Of a stretch of 64,000 nucleotides of DNA, positions 36,208 to 43,962 are shown one piece after another (positions within the stretch are counted from its first letter, which is position 1; every line of letters begins with the position of its first letter). A program made the translations under genes and the position numbers. Where the stretch lies: positions 152,800 to 216,799 of the forward strand of contig NZ_JABFHF010000007.1 in NCBI RefSeq assembly GCF_015476655.1, read 5' to 3'. This DNA comes from Aquiflexum lacus. Lineage in GTDB: Bacteria; Bacteroidota; Bacteroidia; Cytophagales; Cyclobacteriaceae. The notes below the pieces were generated by a model. That model had not been told where the DNA came from. It searched no databases and saw only the letters and a program-made list of their open reading frames with translations.

Positions 36208-37453
36208 TGATTTTTTTGAAAATGACAGAACAATTGTGTCCTCCAAATCCAAAAGTATTACTTAAGGCAGCCCTGACTTCTCTTTTTTGAGCTTTATTGA
36301 AAGTCAGATTCAATCTTTTATCAAAAACCTCGTCATCCGTGAAATGGTTGATGGTAGGAGGGATTAGGTTATTTTTTATAGCAAGTATGGAAGCTATTGC
36401 CTCCACGGCTCCTGCAGCACCAAGCAAATGACCTGTCATAGATTTGGTGCTACTGATGTTGAGATTAAAGGCATGTTCACCAAAAACCTTTTGAATGGCT
36501 TTTACCTCGCTCACATCACCCAAAGGAGTGGAAGTCCCATGTACATTGACATAATCGATGTCTTCAGGCTTCATCCCTGCATCCTCTAATGTTTGGAGCA
36601 TCACATTACTTGCGCCCTCACCTTCAGGGTGCGGGGCTGTGATGTGATAGGCATCAGCTGTCATTCCGCCACCTACTAACTCTGCATATATCTTTGCTCC
36701 ACGGGCTTTGGCATGTTCATATTCTTCAAGAATCAGGATTCCTGCACCTTCTCCCAAAACAAATCCATCACGATCTTTGTCAAAAGGCCTTGATGCTGTT
36801 TCCGGAGAATCATTTCTTTGAGACAAAGCTTTAAGGGCATTGAAACCTCCAACTCCTGCTTCTACCACAGCTGCTTCTGAGCCACCACTGACAAAAATGT
36901 CAGCTTTTCCCAAACGGATATAATTGAATGCATCAATAATGGAATTTGTAGCTGAAGCGCAAGCTGAAACTGTTACGAAGTTTGGTCCTTTAAATCCGTA
37001 TTTGATAGAAATAAAACCTGCGCTGATATCAGCGATCATTTTAGGAATGAAAAAAGGATTGTACCTAGGTGTTCCATCACCCAAAGCAAATCCTGAAACT
37101 TCATCCTGAAATGATTTTAATCCTCCTATTCCGGCACCTAAGATGACACCAACCCGCAAAAGATTTGTTTTTTCAAGATCCAATCCTGAATCCCGGATTG
37201 CCTCATCGGCAGCAATTAAAGCATACTGAGCGAAAGGATCCATTTTCCTTGCCTCTTTTCTTTCAATGAATTGATCTAAGTCAAGTCCTTTGACTTCACA
37301 AGCAAATTGCGTCTTAAAAAGCGAGGCATCGAATTTAGTAATAGGCGCAGCACCACTCACACCATTTGAAAGACCTTTCCAAAATTCAGGAACGGTATTA
37401 CCAATCGGTGTAAGGGCACCTAAACCTGTTACTACAACTCTTCTTAAATTCAT
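36200..37453 (-). CDS. fabF: Beta-ketoacyl-ACP synthase II
   Basis: A 417-residue condensing enzyme of type II fatty-acid synthesis that extends acyl-ACP with malonyl-ACP. The catalytic triad is visible: Cys165 in VSACASATNS, His305 in VHGTSTPLGD and His341 in MTGHLLGAAG. FGFGGHNCSVIF closes the fold. It lies 20 bp after acpP, its carrier protein, on the same strand and overlaps rnc, the common acpP-fabF-rnc order of many bacteria. Confidence 0.97.
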   Translation of the reverse strand: MNLRRVVVTGLGALTPIGNTVPEFWKGLSNGVSGAAPITKFDASLFKTQFACEVKGLDLDQFIERKEARKMDPFAQYALIAADEAIRDSGLDLEKTNLLRVGVILGAGIGGLKSFQDEVSGFALGDGTPRYNPFFIPKMIADISAGFISIKYGFKGPNFVTVSACASATNSIIDAFNYIRLGKADIFVSGGSEAAVVEAGVGGFNALKALSQRNDSPETASRPFDKDRDGFVLGEGAGILILEEYEHAKARGAKIYAELVGGGMTADAYHITAPHPEGEGASNVMLQTLEDAGMKPEDIDYVNVHGTSTPLGDVSEVKAIQKVFGEHAFNLNISSTKSMTGHLLGAAGAVEAIASILAIKNNLIPPTINHFTDDEVFDKRLNLTFNKAQKREVRAALSNTFGFGGHNCSVIFKKISE

Positions 37454-37473
37454 AAATGAATTTTAGTGATTTA

Positions 37474-37710
37474 TTATTTGACGTTAGCTTCCAAATAGCT
37501 AATAGCCTGACCTACTGTACCGATTTGCTCAGCCTGATCATCCGGGATAGAAATGTTGAATTCTTTTTCGAATTCCATAATGAGCTCAACTGTATCCAGT
37601 GAGTCTGCACCAAGATCATTAGTGAAGCTAGCTTCAGGAGTTACTTCAGATTCTTCTACGCCTAACTTATCTACGATAATGGCTTTTACTTTTTGTGCAA
37701 TTTCAGACAT
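37474..37710 (-). CDS. acpP: Acyl carrier protein
   Basis: A 78-residue acidic carrier that holds fatty-acyl intermediates on a 4'-phosphopantetheine arm. The modified serine is Ser37 in [11 protein letters not shown], followed by the recognition helix [15 protein letters not shown]. It is the first gene of the acpP-fabF-rnc-nadE-lgt run and has a good promoter match just upstream. Family and length fit exactly. Confidence 0.98.
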   Translation of the reverse strand: MSEIAQKVKAIIVDKLGVEESEVTPEASFTNDLGADSLDTVELIMEFEKEFNISIPDDQAEQIGTVGQAISYLEANVK

Positions 37711-37740
37711 TTTTTGAACAGTTTAATTTAAAACACTCCG

Positions 37741-37772
37741 CAAAGAAATATATTTAAAACCTTATTGCCAAA
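37741..37772 (-). promoter_or_regulatory. Predicted promoter of the acpP-fabF-rnc-nadE-lgt run
   Basis: On the minus strand TTTG (37772-37769) is separated by 20 bp from TTTCTTTG (37748-37741), one mismatch from the TAnnTTTG -7 consensus. The acpP ATG is 30 bp further. Confidence 0.5.
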
Positions 37773-37810
37773 AAAATGAGGTACCTAAATCAAGATATTG
37801 TGTGAGAACC

Positions 37811-37839
37811 TTGAAGTTGGGAGATTATTTTTACCTTTG
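37811..37839 (+). promoter_or_regulatory. Predicted promoter of the IPExxxVDY-pyk pair
   Basis: TTG (37811-37813) and TACCTTTG (37832-37839) are spaced by 18 bp. The -7 box is a full match to TAnnTTTG. The start codon of the first gene is 20 bp downstream. Confidence 0.55.
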
Positions 37840-37859
37840 CCTGACATAATTCTTCCATC

Positions 37860-38288
37860 ATGAAGAAAACAAAATTATTCGTTGAACATCAATATGATTT
37901 TGATCTTTTAGGTCTTATGGCGCCTGTTAAGGATCATAAAATGGCTTGGTGGATCAATAAATCATTGGGAACAAAATTGGTCAAAACAGACGATTTTGTG
38001 CTTGAACTGATGAATCAGTCCACTCTGAAAATTTCAAAATATTTTCAGGAAAAAGAACATGGATTTGTACAATTGCTCAAAAACAGGTCTTATTCTGAAG
38101 GATCAAATTCATTATACCTTGTTCCCGAACTAAAGATCATGGACTACTTTCTGTTGCTTCAAGACTACACTTTTGAAATGGATTTAAATCGCTATATTGA
38201 CAATCTTTCCGACAGTCAGTTTGTCCAAAATGTAGTTAAACTTGATATTTATAAATTGAAATCAAAAGATAATTTACTTACCTATTAA
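37860..38288 (+). CDS. IPExxxVDY family protein
   Basis: A 142-residue cytoplasmic protein restricted to Bacteroidota. The naming motif appears as VPELKIMDYFLLLQ (about 90-103), a variant of IPExxxVDY. The N-terminus KKTKLFVEHQYDFDLLGL and the Ser/Lys-rich middle fit the family. No function is known. It sits directly before pyruvate kinase with a 14-bp gap, the usual arrangement in the phylum, so a link to pyk regulation has been suspected from context only. Confidence 0.88.
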   Translation: MKKTKLFVEHQYDFDLLGLMAPVKDHKMAWWINKSLGTKLVKTDDFVLELMNQSTLKISKYFQEKEHGFVQLLKNRSYSEGSNSLYLVPELKIMDYFLLLQDYTFEMDLNRYIDNLSDSQFVQNVVKLDIYKLKSKDNLLTY

Positions 38289-38302
38289 TCCCTTATTTAA
38301 AA

Positions 38303-39733
38303 ATGAGTATTGCAACCTATAACAAAACAAAAATATTAGCTACAATAGGACCCGCCTCCAATAATCTTGAAGTATTGAACAGTCTTGCGAAAGCAGGAGC
38401 AAATGTTTTCAGATTAAATTTCTCTCACGGCGACCACAAAGGTCATGCTGAAGTGATCAAGATGATCAGGTCTATCAACGAAAAAACCACTAACAAAATC
38501 GGGATTTTACAAGATCTTCAAGGCCCAAAAATCCGGGTAGGAGAAATGGAAAATAACGGGGTGGAAATTTTGCCAGGTCAAAAAATCACCATTACCAATG
38601 ATCCGGTTATCGGTAATGCTGAATTGGTCAGTACTGTGTATCAAAATCTTCCCAATGATGTAAAATCAGGAGACAGAATCCTTATTGACGATGGAAACAT
38701 TGAATTGGCAGTGAATAACACGGATGGTAAAAATGTAAAATGTGTTGTGATTCACGGAGGAATTCTTAAATCAAGAAAAGGGATCAATCTTCCAAACACC
38801 CGTGTTTCTGCACCATCACTTACGGAAAAAGATATTGAAGATCTTGCATTTGGACTTGAAAATGAGGTAGACTGGATTGCTTTGTCTTTTGTCAGATCGG
38901 CAGAAGATATCATTGATTTAAGAGAAAGAATCGTAAAAGCCGGAAAGCATTGTAAAATAGTTGCCAAGATTGAAAAACCTGAAGCACTGGAGAATATCGA
39001 TGAAATTATTGAAGCGACCGACGCCATTATGGTTGCTAGAGGTGACTTAGGGGTTGAGGTCCCTATGGAAAAAGTGCCTCTGTGGCAAAAGAAGATAGTC
39101 CAAAAATGCAAGCTTGCCTGCAAGCCTGTGATTATCGCCACCCAGATGCTGGAGAGTATGACGAATCATCCCAGACCTACAAGGGCTGAAACAAATGATG
39201 TGGCCACAGCAGTACTTGATGGTGCCGATGCTGTCATGCTTTCTGCAGAGACTGCCTCAGGTCAGTTTCCCATTAATTCGGTGAAGGCCATGAGCAGCAT
39301 CATTCATTATATTGAAAACAATTCCGATGTGTTCCACCACCTTTATAAAATCCCCGAAGATGACCCTAATTTTTTGAGCAAGAACCTGACTTTGATGGCA
39401 GCGAGGTTATCAAGAAATGTAAAGGCAAAGGCGATTGTCGGCATTACCACATCAGGAATGACAGCTTTGAGATTAGCTTCCTACCGACCTTTGGCGAATC
39501 TTCTCGTTTTCACAAGAAATGAAACACTGATGAATCAGCTAAGCTTGGTGTGGGGTGTAAGAGCTTATTATTATGAAAGCAATATATCTACGGATGCGAC
39601 CTTTATGGATATTCAAAATCACCTCAAAGATGAAGGCTATGTCAAAAAAGGAGATATCATCATCAACACGGCAAGTATGCCTTTGAAGGCCAAAGGAAAA
39701 ACCAATATGATGAAGATACATATAGTGGAGTAG
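38303..39733 (+). CDS. pyk: Pyruvate kinase
   Basis: A 476-residue glycolytic enzyme that converts PEP and ADP to pyruvate and ATP. Typical motifs include KILATIGPASNN at the N-terminus, LQDLQGPKIRVG, the active-site VAKIEKPEALENIDEI with the catalytic Lys, and MVARGDLGVEVP. The C-terminal domain binds effectors in many members. With ppc and pfkA in the same window the PEP node is well represented, though the genes are far apart. A heptad array and a terminator follow. Confidence 0.97.
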   Translation: MSIATYNKTKILATIGPASNNLEVLNSLAKAGANVFRLNFSHGDHKGHAEVIKMIRSINEKTTNKIGILQDLQGPKIRVGEMENNGVEILPGQKITITNDPVIGNAELVSTVYQNLPNDVKSGDRILIDDGNIELAVNNTDGKNVKCVVIHGGILKSRKGINLPNTRVSAPSLTEKDIEDLAFGLENEVDWIALSFVRSAEDIIDLRERIVKAGKHCKIVAKIEKPEALENIDEIIEATDAIMVARGDLGVEVPMEKVPLWQKKIVQKCKLACKPVIIATQMLESMTNHPRPTRAETNDVATAVLDGADAVMLSAETASGQFPINSVKAMSSIIHYIENNSDVFHHLYKIPEDDPNFLSKNLTLMAARLSRNVKAKAIVGITTSGMTALRLASYRPLANLLVFTRNETLMNQLSLVWGVRAYYYESNISTDATFMDIQNHLKDEGYVKKGDIIINTASMPLKAKGKTNMMKIHIVE

Positions 39734-39750
39734 GTTAGTATTGATAATGC

Positions 39751-39805
39751 TGGAAGTAGGAAGTGGGAGTAATAGAAGCAAGACACAAGACGCAAGACAT
39801 AAGAT
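39751..39805 (+). repeat. Two short 7-bp-period arrays
   Basis: TGGAAGT and AGGAAGT (39751-39764) are followed by GCAAGAC, ACAAGAC, GCAAGAC and ATAAGAT (39778-39805) in 7-bp register. Both heptad types (GGAAGT and CRAGA) occur side by side, 17 bp after the pyk stop. Confidence 0.65.
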
Positions 39806-39917
39806 GGTTTTAATCTCTGGTGCTCGAAGTAGAGAATGAGAGGTTGTCACTTTGGTAAGGTTGAATTCTTCAATAAATAGCTTTGAGATATAAATTGAAA
39901 TTGATTTAAAAGTGTTT

Positions 39918-39946
39918 AAAAGCCTTCAAATGGAGGCTTTTTTTTT
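39918..39946 (+). terminator. Intrinsic terminator downstream of pyk
   Basis: AAAAGCCT and AGGCTTTT pair over 8 bp around an 8-nt loop, followed by more T. It lies 184 bp after the pyk stop, so the transcript would include the heptad arrays. Confidence 0.75.
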
Positions 39947-40080
39947 GCTGTAAAAATTGATTTTTTGAAATGGGCTTGCAAAATCCCAATCAAATAATTT
40001 ACAAAGTAAACGCACTTGTGACATCTTGATTTTTCTTGACACATTATTTGTGTGCACGCTTGACTCTGGGTTCTCACTGA

Positions 40081-40101
40081 ACTTCGGACTCTGGACTTCC
40101 A
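40081..40101 (+). repeat. Short 7-bp-period repeat (ACTTCNN)
   Basis: Three units (ACTTCGG, ACTCTGG, ACTTCCA) on the plus strand, complementary in type to the NGGAAGT units at 39751-39764 in the same spacer. Confidence 0.5.
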
Positions 40102-40223
40102 ACCCCAGACATCAACTCTTTTTAACAACTCATTCTCCTAACCTTACCAACATCTTACCTGATTTTTAACTACAGTTCATGACGCTTTATGAACAGTCTG
40201 TGGTAGAAATATTACAACTCAAC

Positions 40224-40231
40224 TAGGTTTG
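40224..40231 (+). promoter_or_regulatory. Possible -7 box of the FAS1 gene
   Basis: TAGGTTTG fully matches TAnnTTTG and lies 53 bp before the ATG. No clear TTG is found at the -33 distance. Confidence 0.35.
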
Positions 40232-40284
40232 AAAAATCACTTTCTGGAATTATATGTTTATACATCAAACTAAACATCTTAACT

Positions 40285-41709
40285 ATGAAAAATTTCCTAA
40301 AGTATCTTTTGACAGGTTCGCTTTTATTTGCGATTTATTCCTGTAATGATGATCCAACACCAGAACCACCAGCACCTAATTTGGTGCAGGCAGCAAATGC
40401 AGCGGGTTTAACCACTTTGCTTAATGCAGTTGAAGCCATTCCAGGTCTTGGATCAGCGTTAACTAGTGCTCCGGCCATTACAGTTTTTGCACCTGATAAT
40501 GCTGCTTTTGCTTCTGCACTAACAGAATTCGGTGCTACAGATTTAAACGATTTGGTAGCTAAATTGGGAGGCGCCCAAAATTTGGAAACTGTTTTAGGTT
40601 TTCATGTTGTTCCTGCAGTTGCTTTTTCTACTGATTTGGCAGCAACAAATACTTTTCCTACCCTATCAGGGCAGAGTCTTACAGTAAACTCTTCAGGAGG
40701 TGCAGTCACAGTAGTGGATGCAGCTGGAAATACAGCCAATGTTACCACTGCAAATGTTGAGATCGAAAATGGTGTGGTGCATGTAATCAATAGAGTTTTA
40801 ATACCTGAAATTGATTTACCAACTCCAAATTTGGTTGAGGCTGCTACAGATGCCGGACTTACTATACTCTTAGATGCTGTTACGGCAGTAGATGGCTTGG
40901 CTGATGATTTGTTGAATGCTGATGCAATTACAGTTTTTGCGCCAAGAAATGAAGCATTTGTAGATGCTCTGGAACTTTTCAATGCAGCAAATTTAGACCA
41001 ATTGGTTGCTAGGATTGGTGGTATTGAGAACTTAGAAACTGTGTTAGGATTTCATGTTGTTCCTGCTGTTGCCTTTTCAGGTGATTTGGCAGCAACAAAT
41101 ACTTTCCCAACATTAGGAGGTCAGGAATTGACGGTTACGAAAAATGGCAGTACAGTCACTGTGACTGATGCCAATGGCGTGACTTCTACGGTAGTTGCAG
41201 CCGATGTTGCCATTGAAAATGGTGTAGTCCATGTGATTGATAAGGTATTGTTGCCCGAATTGACTTTACCAACTGTAGTTGAGGCAGCGACTGCTGCGGA
41301 ATTGAATATATTGTTAGAAGCAGTAACCAAAGCTAATTTGGGTGGCGCTTTATTGGATGCAGAGGCAATCACTGTATTTGCTCCAAGGGATGAAGCATTT
41401 CTAGCATTATTGGAAGCTCAGGAAGTTGATACTTTAGACGAATTAATCGCCAAATTAGGTCCTGACAATATTAGTAAAGTTTTGACTTTCCATGTTGTTC
41501 CAGCGACGGCATTCTCCTTTGATCTTGCAGAGGGGCCACAGTCTGTACCTACACTTGCTGGGGAAAACCTAACGGTAACCAGAACTGGTGATAGTGTTAC
41601 GGTAACTGATACTGCTGGAACCACTTATAACGTGACCATAGCCAATGTAGCTATTCAAAACGGAGTAGTCCATGTAATCGATGGCGTAGTACTTCCTACA
41701 TTAGAATAA
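40285..41709 (+). CDS. Lipoprotein with three FAS1 (fasciclin) domains
   Basis: A 474-residue lipoprotein: lipobox AIYSC (Cys20), a short Pro-rich linker (DDPTPEPPAP) and three FAS1 repeats at about 32-175, 182-326 and 331-474. Each has an ITVFAP motif (H1 region), a GFHVVPA-like stretch and an IENGVVHVI-type end (H2 region). FAS1 domains mediate adhesion or carbohydrate/protein contacts at the cell surface. Repeats one and two share long identical stretches in DNA, such as those coding GFHVVPAVAFS and DLAATNTFPTL. The domains are acidic. It is a single gene followed by its own terminator; a histidine kinase lies 96 bp downstream. Confidence 0.93.
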   Translation: MKNFLKYLLTGSLLFAIYSCNDDPTPEPPAPNLVQAANAAGLTTLLNAVEAIPGLGSALTSAPAITVFAPDNAAFASALTEFGATDLNDLVAKLGGAQNLETVLGFHVVPAVAFSTDLAATNTFPTLSGQSLTVNSSGGAVTVVDAAGNTANVTTANVEIENGVVHVINRVLIPEIDLPTPNLVEAATDAGLTILLDAVTAVDGLADDLLNADAITVFAPRNEAFVDALELFNAANLDQLVARIGGIENLETVLGFHVVPAVAFSGDLAATNTFPTLGGQELTVTKNGSTVTVTDANGVTSTVVAADVAIENGVVHVIDKVLLPELTLPTVVEAATAAELNILLEAVTKANLGGALLDAEAITVFAPRDEAFLALLEAQEVDTLDELIAKLGPDNISKVLTFHVVPATAFSFDLAEGPQSVPTLAGENLTVTRTGDSVTVTDTAGTTYNVTIANVAIQNGVVHVIDGVVLPTLE

Positions 41710-41738
41710 TATTTAACTACCCTTCATATTGCTTTTAC

Positions 41739-41770
41739 AAAAGGGGGATTTATATTCCCCTTTTGTTTTT
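41739..41770 (+). terminator. Intrinsic terminator after the FAS1 gene
   Basis: AAAAGGGG pairs with CCCCTTTT around a 10-nt loop and is followed by GTTTTT. It lies 30 bp after the stop. Confidence 0.85.
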
Positions 41771-41805
41771 GAAAGCCTTTTAAAAAATAAGAAAAAGCAT
41801 AAAAA

Positions 41806-42858
41806 ATGTTTAGGCATAAGTATAACTTTATATTTCCAGCGCTGTTGGCATTGTATTCATTCCTGAATATTTTGGTTCTGGAAGGAGATAGATTATACCA
41901 AGCAGAATTACCTTCGGATAGTTTATTTTACATTATTTTTTTTCTCAGTTATGCAGTATGGTTTGCAAATTCCGGAATTGAAAAATATGTGATCAATACC
42001 CTAAATGGCGTACATCCATTATTGGTACAGTTTGGGTTTAGTATTTTGATAACTTTATTGATCAGTTTAATTTCTGTTTATGCAACAGGATTGATTATGG
42101 GTGATCCCTTTACTTATTCTTGGCAAAATTTTCTTTTGACAAGCGGATTCACTTTTAGAATCAACCTGTTTTTGAACTGTATCAATGCCATTTATTTTTT
42201 TAGCAAAAAATTTAAAGAAAAAGCTGTTGAAGCTGAAAAGCTACATACCTTGAATGTGGCTGCAAAATTAGAATCTTTACATGCACAGATTAATCCACAT
42301 TTTTTCTTTAATAATCTCAGTGCATTGTCTGTATTGATCCATCAGGATGTAAAAGCAGCAGATGCGTATTTGCAGAAACTTTCAAATATTTATAGATATA
42401 TATTAAATAAAAAGGATCAGGAACTGGTACCCCTTTCGGAAGAGATGGATTTTTTGAATAATTATATTGATCTCCTTGCTATCAGGTTTCAGTCCTCATT
42501 GATTTTTGATCTGGAGGTTGATAAACAATGTTCAAACTTTTTAATACCCCCGGCGGTCCTTCAATTATTGGTCGAAAATGTAGTCAAGCACAATTATTTC
42601 ACCAAATCGGAACCTCTTGAAGTGGTCATAAAATCAGATTGTAAGACGATAACAGTTTTCAATAAAAAACAATTGAAAGAAGCAGTGGAATTCTCAAGTG
42701 GCATAGGTTTGCAAAACATATCCGACCGTTATAAGTTCTTAAATTACGCTGTCCGTGTTTTTGATATGCCGGATTATTTTAAAGTTGAACTTCCATTGAT
42801 AAAAACCTATGAAAATAGTGATCGTAGAGGACGAACCTTTGGCCTTGCAAAGAATTAA
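41806..42858 (+). CDS. LytS/YehU-type sensor histidine kinase
   Basis: A 350-residue membrane kinase of the His_kinase (PF06580) group. About four membrane segments fill residues 8-132, with no sizeable extracytoplasmic sensor. The phospho-acceptor is His165 in AQINPHFFFNNLSALS. The ATP-binding part follows, with an N-box-like LLVENVVKHNYF and a G-box-like SGIGLQNISDRY. It should phosphorylate the LytTR regulator whose start lies inside its last 50 bp. The signal is unknown. Overlap of 50 bp implies coupled translation. Confidence 0.93.
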   Translation: MFRHKYNFIFPALLALYSFLNILVLEGDRLYQAELPSDSLFYIIFFLSYAVWFANSGIEKYVINTLNGVHPLLVQFGFSILITLLISLISVYATGLIMGDPFTYSWQNFLLTSGFTFRINLFLNCINAIYFFSKKFKEKAVEAEKLHTLNVAAKLESLHAQINPHFFFNNLSALSVLIHQDVKAADAYLQKLSNIYRYILNKKDQELVPLSEEMDFLNNYIDLLAIRFQSSLIFDLEVDKQCSNFLIPPAVLQLLVENVVKHNYFTKSEPLEVVIKSDCKTITVFNKKQLKEAVEFSSGIGLQNISDRYKFLNYAVRVFDMPDYFKVELPLIKTYENSDRRGRTFGLAKN

Positions 42859-43579
42859 GTCCATCATAAGTGATAATAAAATTTCTTGGGAGGTTGTAGG
42901 AACTGCACAAAGTATCAAAGAGCTTGTAGCTATTTTTGAAAGCGAGTTAAATTTTGACCTGATGATATGTGATATCCATTTGGCAGATGGGCTGAGTTTT
43001 AAAGCTTTTAGGGGTAGGAATATAGATTTTCCAATCATATTTATTACAGCATTCGATCAATACGCCCTACAATCTTTTGATCACAATTGTATAGATTACG
43101 TGCTGAAACCCATTCAGGAAGAAAGGCTTTTGAAAGCCTTTGAAAAATTGGAATCTCTCACTTTAAGTAATTCCCCTACCAATTTTAATGCAGACTTTGT
43201 CGAGACTTTTTTAAATTCCTATTCTCAAAAAAACTATAAAAAACGATTTCTCTCCAAGACAGGAAATAAAATTCGATTTGTTCCAGTTGAAGATGTTGCT
43301 TATTTTTATTCTGAAGGCGGGATTACTTACCTTGTCGAAACTGGCTCTGCCAAAAAGTATATCGTCGATTTCAATCTGAGTGAATTGGAAAATCACCTAC
43401 TTGACCCGATGAGGTTCTACCGCATCAATAGGTCGATGATCATCCATTTGGACAGCTTGGTAGAGATGAAACCCTATTTCAACGGTAGGTTAATGCTGTA
43501 TATGAGTGCTGCTTTTGAAAACGACATCGTAGTTGCCCGTGAGCGTGTGAATGAATTTAAAAACTGGATCAACCAATAG
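42809..43579 (+). CDS. LytTR-family response regulator
   Basis: A 256-residue regulator with a receiver domain (acidic pair in VEDEP, phospho-acceptor Asp55 in ICDIHLADG, Lys in VLKPIQ) and a C-terminal LytTR DNA-binding domain (about 150-253: FLSKTGNKIRFVPVEDVAYF, FYRINRSMIIHLD, VVARERVNEFKNWI). It would bind direct repeats upstream of its targets. It is partnered with the overlapping kinase upstream and followed after 3 bp by a small membrane protein gene. Its targets may be nearby, but no binding repeat could be recognised. Confidence 0.95.
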   Translation: MKIVIVEDEPLALQRIKSIISDNKISWEVVGTAQSIKELVAIFESELNFDLMICDIHLADGLSFKAFRGRNIDFPIIFITAFDQYALQSFDHNCIDYVLKPIQEERLLKAFEKLESLTLSNSPTNFNADFVETFLNSYSQKNYKKRFLSKTGNKIRFVPVEDVAYFYSEGGITYLVETGSAKKYIVDFNLSELENHLLDPMRFYRINRSMIIHLDSLVEMKPYFNGRLMLYMSAAFENDIVVARERVNEFKNWINQ

Positions 43580-43582
43580 AAC

Positions 43583-43945
43583 ATGCAAAAGGTTTACATC
43601 GCTACATTTTTTACATTCTGGTTTGTCTGCAATATAAATGCACAATCCCAAGAAAAAATAAATCTTGATTCTCTGGTTAATGCAGTGGTCAAATTGGAAA
43701 AAGAGGTTTATGAAGTTCAGCTGAATTTGCATCAATCCCAAAAACAATTAAAGACCGGGATTTTTGTAGCCACTTTGGGCTATACAGTCACTATTATAGG
43801 TGGTCAGTTATTGGGAACCCGTCCGGAACTAGGAGAGGCCTTGTTGTACACGGGAGGAGCAATCGGAATTGCAGGTACAGTAGTGTTGGTAAAAGGATTC
43901 AATAAAATTAGTTTAGGGCCTCCCCGAAAACCAAAATATTATTAA
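43583..43945 (+). CDS. Small exported or membrane protein of unknown function
   Basis: A 120-residue protein. A signal peptide (to about 21, NINAQ) is followed by a heptad-like helical stretch LDSLVNAVVKLEKEVYEVQLNLHQ. Two hydrophobic, glycine-rich segments (GIFVATLGYTVTIIGGQLLG and ALLYTGGAIGIAGTVVLV) follow, and then a basic Pro-rich tail (GPPRKPKYY). I do not recognise the family. It starts 3 bp after the LytTR regulator, so it is the third gene of that operon. A role in signalling or envelope integrity is only inferred from position. Confidence 0.75.
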   Translation: MQKVYIATFFTFWFVCNINAQSQEKINLDSLVNAVVKLEKEVYEVQLNLHQSQKQLKTGIFVATLGYTVTIIGGQLLGTRPELGEALLYTGGAIGIAGTVVLVKGFNKISLGPPRKPKYY

Positions 43946-43962
43946 AAGATATTTACGTTTAA

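Larger units (their letters stand above)
39734..40284. other. Intergenic region with heptad arrays and a terminator
   Basis: A 551-bp spacer. Purine arrays lie after pyk (39751-39764, units NGGAAGT; 39778-39805, units NCAAGAC-like). A terminator is at 39918-39946. A pyrimidine array is at 40081-40101 (ACTTCGG, ACTCTGG, ACTTCCA). A -7-like TAGGTTTG is at 40224-40231. No gene is seen. Confidence 0.6.

Noticed and set aside
36208..36252. ATG at 36252 as the rnc start
   Set aside because: It would add 15 atypical residues and a 53-bp overlap with fabF; the GTG at 36207 fits homologues and coupling better.
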